DNA of 10,466 nucleotides from Stephanodiscus triporus (lineage: Eukaryota > Bacillariophyta > Thalassiosirophyceae > Thalassiosirales > Thalassiosiraceae): assembly GCA_036939755.1 (NCBI GenBank), contig JALLAZ010001278.1:1-10466 (forward strand). Reading direction: 5' to 3'. The position numbers and the translations under genes are program-made. Below, piece after piece: positions 1 through 8,900 of the stretch. The notes under the pieces were generated by a model. It had not been told where the DNA came from and did not search any database. It was given only the letters and a program-made list of their open reading frames with translations. Every line of letters starts with the position of its first letter. Within the stretch, counting starts at the first letter, position 1.

Positions 1-834
1 GATAGGCCGTCGTGGGAAAGGCCCAGCGCATCGGTGGCCGAGTTTACACACACACCATAATGTTGCTGTAGTTTTGCATGATGTGATTCACAACCCTTCC
101 CTCTAGGATCCTCCCCTGACTTTCCTTGATTGCCTTCTGCATTTCGATGATATCTTCGTTGTCCATTCCAAAGTACAAGAAAGTGTTTGAGAGCCTTCTT
201 TAGGGCTTTCTAGTGCAGCTTCGGCCAATACTTATTAGGCAACCTCCCAAATACTATGACGATGGCTTCACAGATACCATCCTTGATTGCATCGATGTAT
301 CTCCACTCAGATAGCTGATGGTACAACGTCGCCATTCAGCACGTTCATTGTTTGTGAGGAGATTGAGTGAATGCTTTTTGAAGTCAATTTTTTTGCCATC
401 TATATGCAATGGCATTTCGAACTGACATAGGTCAGAAAAGAAGTCATAAATTTGGCCAAATGTTAGCTTCTGATTTGCAGGAAGACATGAATTAATTGAA
501 TCAAAGATTATCTTGTTTGTGTCTTTGCTGTGGGGCCACCTGTACATGGATGAACATAGCCCTTGTTGTTTTGAGATGTTGGGGGATAGTGGCCTGCGTG
601 TATCCGCATAGTTCCGTCAAGTATTTCTGTAAGAGATTGCGGGAGGGTAGAGGAGGCAGAGATTTGTTGGCATTCTTTCCCTGAAGGTATTTGATGGAAT
701 ATTTCATGGCCATATCCAACCAAAACTTGAACATCTTCATCTCAGCCGTGCACATTCTTTTGACTTCAAAATTGGATGATGAGTCGATGCCTGCTTGGCA
801 GATTTGTTTGGGAGATCTTGCTTGGTAACAAAAG

Positions 835-1068
835 ATGCAATGTATACATCACCAGCAACAAGAAGGTCACATTTCCGGTTGAGATGCAAACTTCTTGGTA
901 TAAGCTTGAATCTAACATGATCACCAGCTCTGAGTGGTGAGGTACATTTCAATGTCCAGGAAGAGTCCTGACTTGAGAAGAAGAAATATAGAGTTCATTC
1001 TTCGTTGCCTCCTCAATAATGCAGCCAAATTGCTTCTTGATATTGTAGAATTTTACGCAACCAAACGA
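835..1068 (-). other. degenerate cold-shock-domain-like segment inside the relic
   Basis: Minus-strand translation gives FGCVKFYNIKKQFGCIIEEA, then a short gap, then LRAGDHVRFKLI and later DLLVAGDVYIA. This follows the cold-shock pattern GxVKWFNxxKGFGFI...LxxGxxVxF...AxDV. The aromatic RNP1-like residues are only partly kept: KFYN for KWFN, and QFGCI for GFGFI. The two halves lie in different frames, joined near 955. Cold-shock domains bind single-stranded nucleic acid, but this copy as written cannot be made in one frame. Confidence 0.5.
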
Positions 1069-1694
1069 TGTGCTTGAGAGGTAGAGATCATCGATGGGGA
1101 TCATTGTTACCAAATTGGTAGGGAAAGAAATCCTTCATTTCCTTGGAACATGGAGCATGGCAGGCTCATCATTGCTGCTCTCACAAGTCATCTTCTTGTT
1201 GCTGTTGCAATTGCCCACCACGATGGCCTTGTTGACATTTGAATTGCCAACCTATTTGTTATTTGCTTCATCAAAGTTGACAGGAGTAACAGTCCTAGGG
1301 ACACGTGCCTTCGTTGACGCGTTGACACTGTGTTTGATGCTGCCGCTAGCCATTGTCACATTGATATCATTGATGATTGCCTCATTGTTGCCATCATCAT
1401 CGTGGAGGACTGCCTTGGCGTTGCCACCATCATCGTTGACTAAGATGCCCAATGGCAGTCTTTTAGATCTTGTGTTGAACAACGGCAATGGGATCATTGA
1501 TGTCATTGTTGTCGACATTGTCATTGTTGGAGACGTCGGAATGGGTGTATTGGTCTTGGGGATCACGGTGGGCGCTAGCAATGCCTTGGAGAAGTACGTC
1601 CTGCTGGAAGAAGAATCCTGGACTGATGCTTTTGTTGGCTTGGCTGGCAGAGCCTTGCTGGTGGGAGTATTGTCCGTCATTGTGCTTATTTTAC

Positions 1695-1964
1695 CGTGGA
1701 ATGAATTGCCATGATTGGCTCCTCCAAAGAATGCATTGCCTTGATTGTTGACATTGTCCAAAGAATGATGCATTGCATTGATTTTTGTCATTGCTGAAGA
1801 ATGCATTGCCGTGATTTGCACTGCCAATGAATGAATTGCCTTGATTGTTGTCATTGCCAAAGAATGCATTGCCATGATTGGCACTGCTGGAAAATGCATA
1901 GCCTTGATTGTTGTCATTGCCAAAGAATGCATTGCCCTGATTGGCGTTGCCAAAGAATGAATTC
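1695..1964 (-). repeat. in-gene tandem repeat, alternating 33-bp and 30-bp units
   Basis: Minus-strand units alternate between GNAFFGNDNNQ (11 residues) and GNAFFGSANH-like (10 residues), making a composite period of about 63 bp repeated roughly four times with substitutions. The DNA core is a plus-strand AAGAATGCATTGCC motif. One unit carries a 3-bp and a 1-bp insertion around 1757-1770, and the 1-bp change breaks the frame. Confidence 0.8.
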
Positions 1965-2200
1965 CAATTTACATCTACCACCTCGCTGTTTGCTCCGTCA
2001 TTGTCATTGACCGCCTCGTTGTTTGCTTTGGCACTGTCGTCAACCGCCACAAAAGAAGCATTGGCACTGTTGTTGTTGTTGTCTGACATTCCGCTCTTGA
2101 TCTCTGTGATGCGTGATTCCTCGGTATTGCGCATTTGTTTGTATTTGAGCCTATCCCCATTCTCCTTGTTGTGTCCTTTGGTGTTGTCAAGGTTGGTCAT

Positions 2201-2653
2201 CTCTCTCTACGATCGGACCGCGTTGTCTCTCACTACGATCATGTCCTTGCATTGACAGTTGAGCGGTTGACGGTGGTATCTTCGCATTGTGGCTGCATAT
2301 CGAGCACTTTCTATCTCTCTCTCTCTCTCTCTACTTTATTTGTTTTAGGTTGGGATCTGTGTCTCAGTTTTGGATGCATGTACATAGAATTGTACCATAA
2401 AAAAGATGGCAATTGGATGGCAGTTAATTTTATATGTGGCCTGTAGTCAATTAACGAATCAATAACAACAATATGGGCAGTTAGACGGTTAGACCTTAGA
2501 TATAGAATAGACCACATACAACCCCTCCTGCTCTAGCACAACTTTTATTATTCCCCCTGATGCCATGACCACCACCAAAGCCACAACCGCCACCAAAGCC
2601 ATGACCACCATGACTGCCACAAAACCACAACTGCCACGACCGCAGCCAAAGCA
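2201..2653. other. intergenic region between two divergent genes
   Basis: This 450-bp stretch separates the minus-strand relic from the plus-strand Myb gene. It contains a TC microsatellite, an AT-rich part near 2380-2520 and the first part of the K/A/T-type DNA repeat, which begins near 2565. I see no gene. It could hold promoters for both neighbours, but no defined element stands out. Confidence 0.5.
2314..2332. repeat. TC dinucleotide microsatellite
   Basis: About nine uninterrupted TC units lie between the two divergent genes. The GA-rich strand reads toward the start of the minus-strand relic. Confidence 0.9.
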
Positions 2654-2870
2654 ATGACCTCCGCCAAAACCATGACCACCACGACTGCATCCAAAGCAAT
2701 GACCACTGCAAAAGCCACGACCGCCATGACTGCAGCAGAAGCTACAATCGCTGCCGAAGCCACGACCACAGCCAAAGCAACGACCACCACCAAAGCCATG
2801 GAAGCCACGACCGCAGCCAAAGCAATGACTGCTTCCAAAACAAAGACCGCTGCCAAAGCCATGACCATCA
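2565..2870 (+). repeat. low-complexity ACC/GCC/AAA codon repeat
   Basis: The DNA is built from degenerate copies of a GCCATGACCACCACCAAA-like unit. From 2654 it encodes the Lys/Ala/Thr-rich N-terminus of the Myb protein. The repeat begins upstream of that ATG but changes frame near 2620, so the upstream part is not in the same reading frame. The opposite strand would encode Gly/Phe/His-rich or Val/Ala-rich sequence, which I regard as a shadow. Confidence 0.8.
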
Positions 2871-3419
2871 CCCGCCCTCCCCCCCTGATGATGACAATGT
2901 CTAAGTCAAGGAGCCGGACCTGGACCCACAAAGAGGATGTGATCCTGCTGAACTTGGTCTTGTTGTTGGGAGAATCAGACCGCGTCGCCTCCATCTCATG
3001 GGCCGCGCTTGCAATGAAACTGCCCAGTTGGATGGGGAAGCAGGCGAGGGATCGACGGACCAACAATATCTATCCCTTGATCAGCTGGTTGCCATTCACG
3101 CGCTACGACGGCATCATGCTGTTTTGTGGTCACTGGGAGTACGGGAAGAGGTGGGTGGAGATATCTGAGAGGGTGTTTTTCAATGTGAGGAGCCCAAATC
3201 AGGTCAAGAGTTGGGTGAGCTTATTCATTTATTTTTTATCATCACATCTAATTGCCTCAGAGACAATAATATTAACACCCAACCCACCTCATTGTCCCCC
3301 TTCGTGAATAAATAAATCAGTGGAACACTGGAGCATTCAAGTCCGTTGTTGCATTGGAGTACGGCAACAAGGCCTACAACATTACCAACAATCATCCAGA
3401 GGATGGCACAAGACAATGA
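2654..3419 (+). CDS. two-repeat Myb/SANT-domain protein with Lys/Ala/Thr-rich N-terminus, two exons
   Basis: Exons are 2654-3214 and 3321-3419, totalling 660 nt (219 aa plus TGA). An in-frame TGA at 2558 precedes the first ATG. Residues 1-75 are a K/A/T repeat, likely basic and disordered or helical. Repeat 1 spans about 88-141: W90 and W116, then GKQARDRR (128-135), where the third usual Trp is R135. Repeat 2 spans about 147-190: PFT (147-149), YGKRWVEIS (163-171) and RSPNQVKS (179-186), with WW (187-188) across the exon junction. This resembles the R2 and R3 repeats of Myb DNA-binding proteins, so a nuclear DNA-binding role is likely. The missing third Trp in repeat 1 and the in-frame stop early in the downstream region raise the chance that the gene is truncated or decaying. 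Later Met codons (for example before the MSKSR segment) are alternative starts. Confidence 0.6.
3215..3320 (+). other. Myb gene intron (106 bp, phase 0)
   Basis: The donor is TTGG|GTGAGC and the acceptor is AATAAATCAG|TGG, with an AT-rich, pyrimidine-containing body. Reading through would end the protein in a hydrophobic stretch and a stop at 3305. Splicing restores VKSWWNT, the expected end of the third helix of an R3-type repeat. Confidence 0.68.
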
Positions 3420-3428
3420 CTCGTGGGC

Positions 3429-3650
3429 ATGGCAAATGAAGAGCCATTGGCTAGTCCCCGGGCATTGGCGTTATTGTTGCTGGCTGTGGCACACGGTTGC
3501 TTCCCCGAGAATGGCTGGGCTTTGGCATTGGCTAGTCCCTAGGCGTTGGCGTCATTGTTGCTGGCTGCGGCACACGGTTGCTCCCCCAAGGATGGCTTGG
3601 TGTGGTGGCCATCTTCTCCCCCCTCCTCGCTGCCCTCCGCCAACTTGACC
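3429..3650 (+). pseudogene. in-frame continuation of Myb exon 2 beyond its stop, doubtful coding
   Basis: From the TGA at 3417 the same frame stays open except for one TAG near 3537, through ATG 3429 and the 81-bp duplication. It reads MANEEPLASPRALALLLLAV and then the second copy. It could be a former longer C-terminus of the Myb protein, a separate small gene with a hydrophobic segment, or chance openness of GC-rich repeat DNA. No family is recognised. Confidence 0.25.
3445..3606 (+). repeat. imperfect 81-bp tandem duplication
   Basis: Copy 1 is 3445-3525 and copy 2 is 3526-3606, both beginning CATTGGCTAG. The period is 27 codons. Differences, roughly a dozen, are mostly transitions, and one turns a CGG codon of copy 1 into TAG in copy 2. 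The unit in the Myb exon-2 frame encodes an Ala/Leu-rich, hydrophobic peptide (ALALLLLAVAHGC). Confidence 0.85.
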
Positions 3651-5243
3651 AACAGTGACGGGTGGCGATTGATGACAAGGAAGATGACTACAAGAATTAC
3701 TGCTTCTACTGCCACCACCTCTGTGGTTAGATTGGCTTCGCTGCTACCACACACCTCCTCACACCAGAGAATTGCAAAAAAATCTAATTCATTCAAACAA
3801 TGGGTGAAGCTAGAGAATAGGCAAGAATTCTTCAATTCTAACTGCAAATATATCAAGCCCAATGATGAAGAAAAATTGCTAACCAGAATTGCAGCAGTAG
3901 CTGTTAGAAACCAATGTAATCCAGAGAGAGAAGAGAGTTCAGAGAGAAATACAGAGAGAAAGGCTATGATTTTCCATGCCATGGCTATCCCCAGTAAGGG
4001 CATCTGGGGGAACCTGGTGCTGCACACACAGACTTCCAAATTGGGAACGATTTACAAGTGGCAGTTGAAATACTTCACACCCTTGACCCTGACGTCATTT
4101 GTTGTAAACATAGAGGAATGGAGGAACTTGAGCTGGTAGAGTCAGTTGTTGTGCAAATACTGCAACACTGATTCATGACAATCACGGTGTTATTGGGGCA
4201 GCAGTCTTTATTCTCACAGCCAACCCGTCAAAGGGATCTTCCGAGGTATTACTTGGAAAGGCAATCAACAATATGCAGAGAATGCTACATGATTTGGGTG
4301 ATGCTATGGAGCTGCGTACAGCATGGGTGCAAACAGCTGCATGCATTCCTCAAACTGAACTCACTGATTTAGTAAGGGGCAATGTGCGGGTTGCATTGGG
4401 ATGGGCAGAATCATTAACTAATATGCACAGGCATTTTGATGTGTGCCCACAGGAGCCAAAGGAGCATGGGGGCATGTGGTGGCCACTATCTCCAGTGCAC
4501 ATGCCAAGGGAGGTTCAAAGCTATGTGACATTTCCTCCCACTGCTCAGCATGGCATTCAAAATAGTGAAGCATCTTCCCATCGGCAATGGTGGTGCATGC
4601 TCCACAGTTTCAGATATCCAAGCAACAGTTGGATGCCTTGTATTTCCAAGCCACCGCCTCAGGATTGCCTATCGTGGTGACCGGACATTCCTGCAATCCA
4701 GTAAGAAAGAGGAGCAGCTGGCTGTCAGTTGCAATCACCGCTTGTCATTGCTCCTGGCAGAGGGTGATGAAGCAAATGCAGCGACTGCTGCTACATGCCC
4801 AGATCTAAACCCAAAAGTGGTTAGTGACCAAGTTAACAAGCTTGGTAATACTTTATGCCACATTGACCCTTGTGATTGTGGAGTAAATGCAGAGTTGCTG
4901 GGTTCACAGGCTGCTCTTGCAGCAGGCATTCAAATTGTGAAACATCAAAGAAGTCAAAACATTCAACCAACGGAGCCCAAGGGAGAATTTTTCCAAATTG
5001 TGGTGGTAATCTACTTTGGTGGAAGCACTGAGACTTCTCCAAACGCTACCATGGAAACCCCTGCTTTTGCTCCACACTGCATCCAAAAGCATGGGCATTT
5101 CTGCAACACCTTATGCTACGGTACATGGTGCAACATGTGCACAACGCATTGAGTGTATGCCACCACAAGATGCGGAGGACCTTTTACGGACACTTGCTTG
5201 TCTTCCTGGGAGAACAACACTTGGATCAAGAACCATTAATTAG
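3600..5243 (+). pseudogene. plus-strand coding relic of unknown family in several frames
   Basis: Protein-like stretches follow one another on the plus strand in shifting frames. Near 3662-3780 is DDKEDDYKNYCFYCHHLCG, then a stop and THLLTPENC, a possible C-x2-C...H-x6-C zinc finger. At 3780-3960 there is a Lys/Glu/Asn-rich open stretch. At 4000-4165 reads FQIGNDLQVAVEILHTLDPD. At 4180-4570 reads VIGAAVFILTANPSKGSSEV and then ELTDLVRGNVRVALGWAESL. At about 4590-4690 reads QISKQQLDALYFQATASGLP. At 4700-5000 reads KEEQLAVSCNHRLSLLLAEG and PKVVSDQVNKLGNTLCHIDP. It ends with QDAEDLLRTLACLPGRTTLG and TAA near 5240. The order suggests one gene, possibly two, broken by several frameshifts. I do not recognise the family; an old transposon or endogenous viral protein is possible but not shown. 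Confidence 0.45.
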
Positions 5244-5556
5244 TTTATAATTATAAAGATTGCATTACCTGCATTCCAAGAGAGGAGAACTCGTCAATGG
5301 GGGGATAGCAAGGCCGTGGCTCAAGGGGGCATCAGAGAAGTAGCCGTCAAGGGAGGTAGCCTGTCGGTTGCATTTGACTGCTCTGTGCGTTTCCAGGGCG
5401 GGTTTGTTTTTTTTTTATTGCTACTATTTAGTCCGCTGGGATCAATTGTTTCCAATGATTGCCTGCGGGGATTGCTGACTGGGTGCTGAGGGGGAGAGCC
5501 AATGGTCAGTTTCCCGTGACAAGAAAAACTTTCCTGTTTGTTTGGATGCTGACAGA

Positions 5557-5570
5557 GGAGAGAGAGAGAG
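5557..5570. repeat. GA dinucleotide microsatellite
   Basis: A short run of GA units in the gene-free region between the plus-strand relic and the helicase gene. Confidence 0.8.
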
Positions 5571-5770
5571 CAGGACTGGCTGAACAAAAATTTACATGGG
5601 CTTATATTTAAATTCTGCGGGAGGAGGAAAACGAGACCGATGTCTCATTTCCGCCTCGCTTTTCGGTTGCATCAGATGAAAGACCAGTCCCTGCGAATGA
5701 ATTAGAGAGTAGAGCTTAAAAATCCCCAAACCCACCCTGAGGCATCATCTTTCCAATCGCTGAAGGAGTC

Positions 5771-5781
5771 GGGGGGGGGGG
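5771..5781. repeat. 11-base G homopolymer
   Basis: An uninterrupted run of 11 G residues lies about 200 bp past the helicase stop codon. It is notable because such runs often vary in length or are miscounted in assembly. Confidence 0.9.
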
Positions 5782-5980
5782 ATTGAATTAACAATTCAGT
5801 CCCAAACCCAGCCCCGTGTGCATATCTTATGCACATCCTTCTCTAATTCTTGGATCGTGGAGGCATTTGGCTTCGAAGTTGCTTCGCAGCCCTCCACAAT
5901 TTCGTGCGGGCCCACTCCGCGCAAATTACTCAATTACAGATTCATCTTAGGCAACAAACACCGCTTCTCTTATTATAACT

Positions 5981-8900
5981 CTAAGAGATTAATACATCGT
6001 CAACTTCAGCCCAGCGGGTGCGAGCATTGTTGGGACTCCAAGACGCCCTGCCGATGACAATATTATTTGGCTTGAGTGGGCACTGCATATCGTTATCGAC
6101 TCGCAGTTTGATCGCACAGCTCTCCACATGCTCGCTATTCAAAGTGCTCCTTTCGAGATTCTTTACTAGATGCTTTCCAACAACTATTCCAGCTGATCGT
6201 GAAATGTCTTGATGAAAATTGTCACAGGGAACGGATTGCAAACATGCAGGACAGCCCCCGTCGTACGAGTCCCTGCTAGAATAACATGAAGTGCATTCTT
6301 CTAATAGTTCGACAGCAGCTCGCAGGGCGGGAAGAATGAAAGAATAGAGCTGGGCAGTAACGCCCGACCCTCCAGCCCGCTGATCGTATAGCAGAATTTG
6401 TGTTGTGTTATATCTGCTATGATCACAGTCAATGTCAGCGATGGCGCATGCTACAAATAGAGGAGCGACAGCAACCATCGCATGTGACAGGGCATGCACC
6501 CCTCCATCGAAATTGACGACAACATCTCTTAAACAGGCTGCATTAGCATCAATCCAGAGAGCCCTGGTATCGAATTCCATTGGTGGCACAGATATAGTAG
6601 TTCGTGATAGCTCCATTCGATTGACATGTGAGAGTTTCTTATATCCATGAACAGAACGTTTGACTGTTACGATGCCATATCCAGCTACTGCAGAAGTCAC
6701 CAAACAGCTTTCGTTTGCCCCATCATCCTGTTTCTCTTCATCGGTTTCGGCAACTCTACATCGTCTCTCAGCATGCTCCATTTGTTTCACAATGGTTATT
6801 TGATTGGTATTTAAGGGCTGAGTTGAATATTGTAGTGAAGTTGGCTTGGCAAATGCAAGTAGGTTGCCACATCCTCGCGGCCCAAACGAAGCGACACCAA
6901 GAAAAGGGGGCGGATTTTCCATGGATTGTATCCTGTACTTTCTTCCTCGATGCCTGAAAAATAACAATTGTCAATGTGAGTGATGGGCGTATACGTCCAT
7001 GCAAGTATGCCCTTTCGCGACGTACATTATGATGGCGCCCGGAAACGCATGATAAAACACTCTTGAGTAAGGAATTGTATCGAGAATTGCCGCTTGATCG
7101 TGTAATTTGTCGGTCTTGCCGTCTTGTAAATTATGGCTTAAGTCTACAATCAAGTAAGAAACTGGTTCTATTGACCGTAGTGAAACCCTCTTCCAAGGAT
7201 TCTTCACGACCTTGAGACGAAAAACAGAGCCTCAATAATTCAGATGCCTAGAAAAAATCAGAGGACACAAGAGTCGAAAAAGAACTTACTGGGTGTGTTG
7301 AGAATACAGAAATGCTATCTCCACGAGGCCTGCCGTTTTCCTGATGACTAGAACCAACGCTGACTTTCTGGCAAGACAGAAGTCCGTTCTTCGCCAAATA
7401 ATCAACATCGTCAGTGTAGGAAGAGCCAAATAATTCGCAGTCGGCGGGGCACTTTTCGTCCACATTGATCTCATTTAACAGACAATTCACCGGTCGATCT
7501 CCTGTCAACGGGAACTCTTCGCCGGCGCAGAGCAAGTGACCCTGCAAAACCGTGCTGTTAATTGGCAGAGTCGGTGGTGCATCTACACCTCTGCTCAGCA
7601 AACACTTCGGATTTTTCCAAATATATTGTTCAGAGGGTGAATTAAAGCTCACCACTATTGAGGAGTGAGTGAGTGTGTGCGTCAGAGGGAGAGAGAGAGT
7701 AAGAGAAACGGGGGGATGTCGACTTGCTGACTCACCGACAGCACAAGATGGTTCATTGAGACCAGTCTTCTCCCTCCCGGATCTCCCTGATTGCTGAAGT
7801 AATGAGCTTATTGAACCAGGATAACCAGTGTGCAACGTCAGCGCAACTCCGCCAACGTCAACACCAAGCTCTAGCGCATTCGTACCCACCACTCCAATCA
7901 GTTTTCGATGAAATAGTCGCTCCTCTATGCTACGGCGCACTTCAGCAGTATATCCACCTCTATACGATTCAACTTTCGATGTCAAAGCCATAGTTTCGGG
8001 GTTGGATTGAAGAATGGACAGTGTCCGCTCATACACCCACTCAACGAGAGATCGGGTTCTACAGAAGGCAATTGTTCTAATTCCGGCTGTAATCGCTTTT
8101 GCGAGAAGAAAGGCAGTCTCATCCGCTGCATGACGACGCTGAGTGAAGAGACTTGAAGGTTGTGTATGCTCCTCAGACAAATTGAAAAGTCTCTTTCTCT
8201 TACTTTTGCGTTTGCTAATCGGTATGTTCATGACACTATTATCCACGAGTGCGTTATTGAATGAACCGTCACCAGACTTGCATATATCTTCAACTTCTGT
8301 TCCGGCAGCAATTCTATTCTTCTCATTCGTGGCTCTTTTGGGCAAGAAGACACTCTCACTTGAAATTCCTGGTATGAACAAAAAGACGTGAGTAGGTGAG
8401 ATGATTGATTGAGAAATAGTTTCTGGAGGATTTCAATTACCATTGACGTCCAAAATCGGAGGGTTCCAGACAAAGAAGTGCTTTGGAGGACATGGCGAAC
8501 CGTCATCCTTAGACGTAAGAACGCAGACCTTCTCCTCCTTTCCAATCGGGCATAATAGACGAAAGTGACCTTCTGGATGCATCATTGTAGCAGAGCATGC
8601 GATAAATGCGATGGACGTAGTCGATGTGGCATTGCCTGTGTTAGATGGAGAAGAAGCCACACGACAGACTCTTAACAGACGCCTCAACACCATAGCTACA
8701 TGAGCCCCGAACGCTCCTTCGTACACATGGGCCTCATCAATCACCACGGTTGAAATCCGCGCCAACAAACTTTGGTAGGCATGATTCTTCTTCCAGTTCG
8801 GCAATATAGCTGCGTGGAGCGTATCAGGATTTGTAAGAATGATCTGGCATTGTGTCGCAATCTCATCGCGTTTTGAGTGAGGAGTATCACCGTCAATGAC

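Larger units (their letters stand above)
44..2200 (-). pseudogene. decayed gene: Asn/Gly-rich repeat protein with cold-shock-like domain and unknown C-terminal region
   Basis: The minus strand stays protein-like across this stretch but the frame is broken. It begins with ATG 2200 (an alternative start is ATG 2089, MSDNNNNSAN), then an acidic Asn-rich part, then a repeat array (1964-1695). An extra base near 1757 shifts frame inside a repeat. The new frame continues to about 950 with in-frame TAG (1254-1252) and TGA (1137-1135). Near 1068-835 a cold-shock-like domain is recognisable across another frameshift near 955. Further pieces follow in different frames: about 750-501 (EMKMFKFWLDMAMKYSIKYL), 547-320 (KLTFGQIYDFFSDLCQFEMP), 318-180 (RYIDAIKDGICEAIVIVFG, with TAG at 212-210) and 175-44 (NEDIIEMQKAIKESQGRILE), ending in TAA. 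I do not recognise the C-terminal part. Several frameshifts with no room for introns argue for a pseudogene, but an unrecognised spliced gene is not excluded. Confidence 0.6.
5244..5980. other. gene-free region including the 3' flank of HRQ1
   Basis: No convincing coding frame on either strand. It contains a T run (5407-5416), a GA microsatellite (5557-5570), an 11-G run (5771-5781), a TGAATT-AAC-AATTCA dyad (about 5784-5798) and a GCATA-TCT-TATGC dyad (about 5820-5832). The part next to 5981 must include the helicase 3' UTR. No clear AATAAA signal is visible on the minus strand there. Confidence 0.6.

Noticed and set aside
1094..1714. 206-codon plus-strand open frame, hydrophobic
   Set aside because: It is antisense to the Asn/Gly repeat and cold-shock relic. 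Its Leu/Val/Ile richness comes from reading the repeat strand backwards, and no domain is visible.
1695..1964. CRISPR-like array
   Set aside because: The units are contiguous, degenerate and keep a peptide pattern. There are no unique spacers, and the window is eukaryotic.
2496..2711. Gly-rich minus-strand stretch (GFGGGHG type), like glycine-rich RNA-binding proteins
   Set aside because: It is produced by reading the ACC/GCC repeat on the other strand, and no adjoining domain in frame supports it.
2548..3066. 172-codon minus-strand Val/Ala-rich open frame
   Set aside because: It is the shadow of the K/A/T codon repeat and the Myb domain on the plus strand, which has recognisable motifs and a matching splice.
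3539..4039. 166-codon minus-strand open frame
   Set aside because: No motif is visible, and it overlaps plus-strand segments that read more like protein.
5321..5587. 88-codon minus-strand open frame
   Set aside because: Low-complexity Ser/Pro/Asn text with no motif, lying over a T run and GA microsatellite.
5820..5832. Short hairpin as a terminator
   Set aside because: A 5-bp stem without a U tract in a eukaryotic context; nothing supports a function.
6768..7004. Alternative helicase exon in another frame using the donor at 6994
   Set aside because: It would make a 41-bp intron and enter a frame without DUF1998 blocks. The donor at 7025 gives a 72-bp intron and restores the family sequence.
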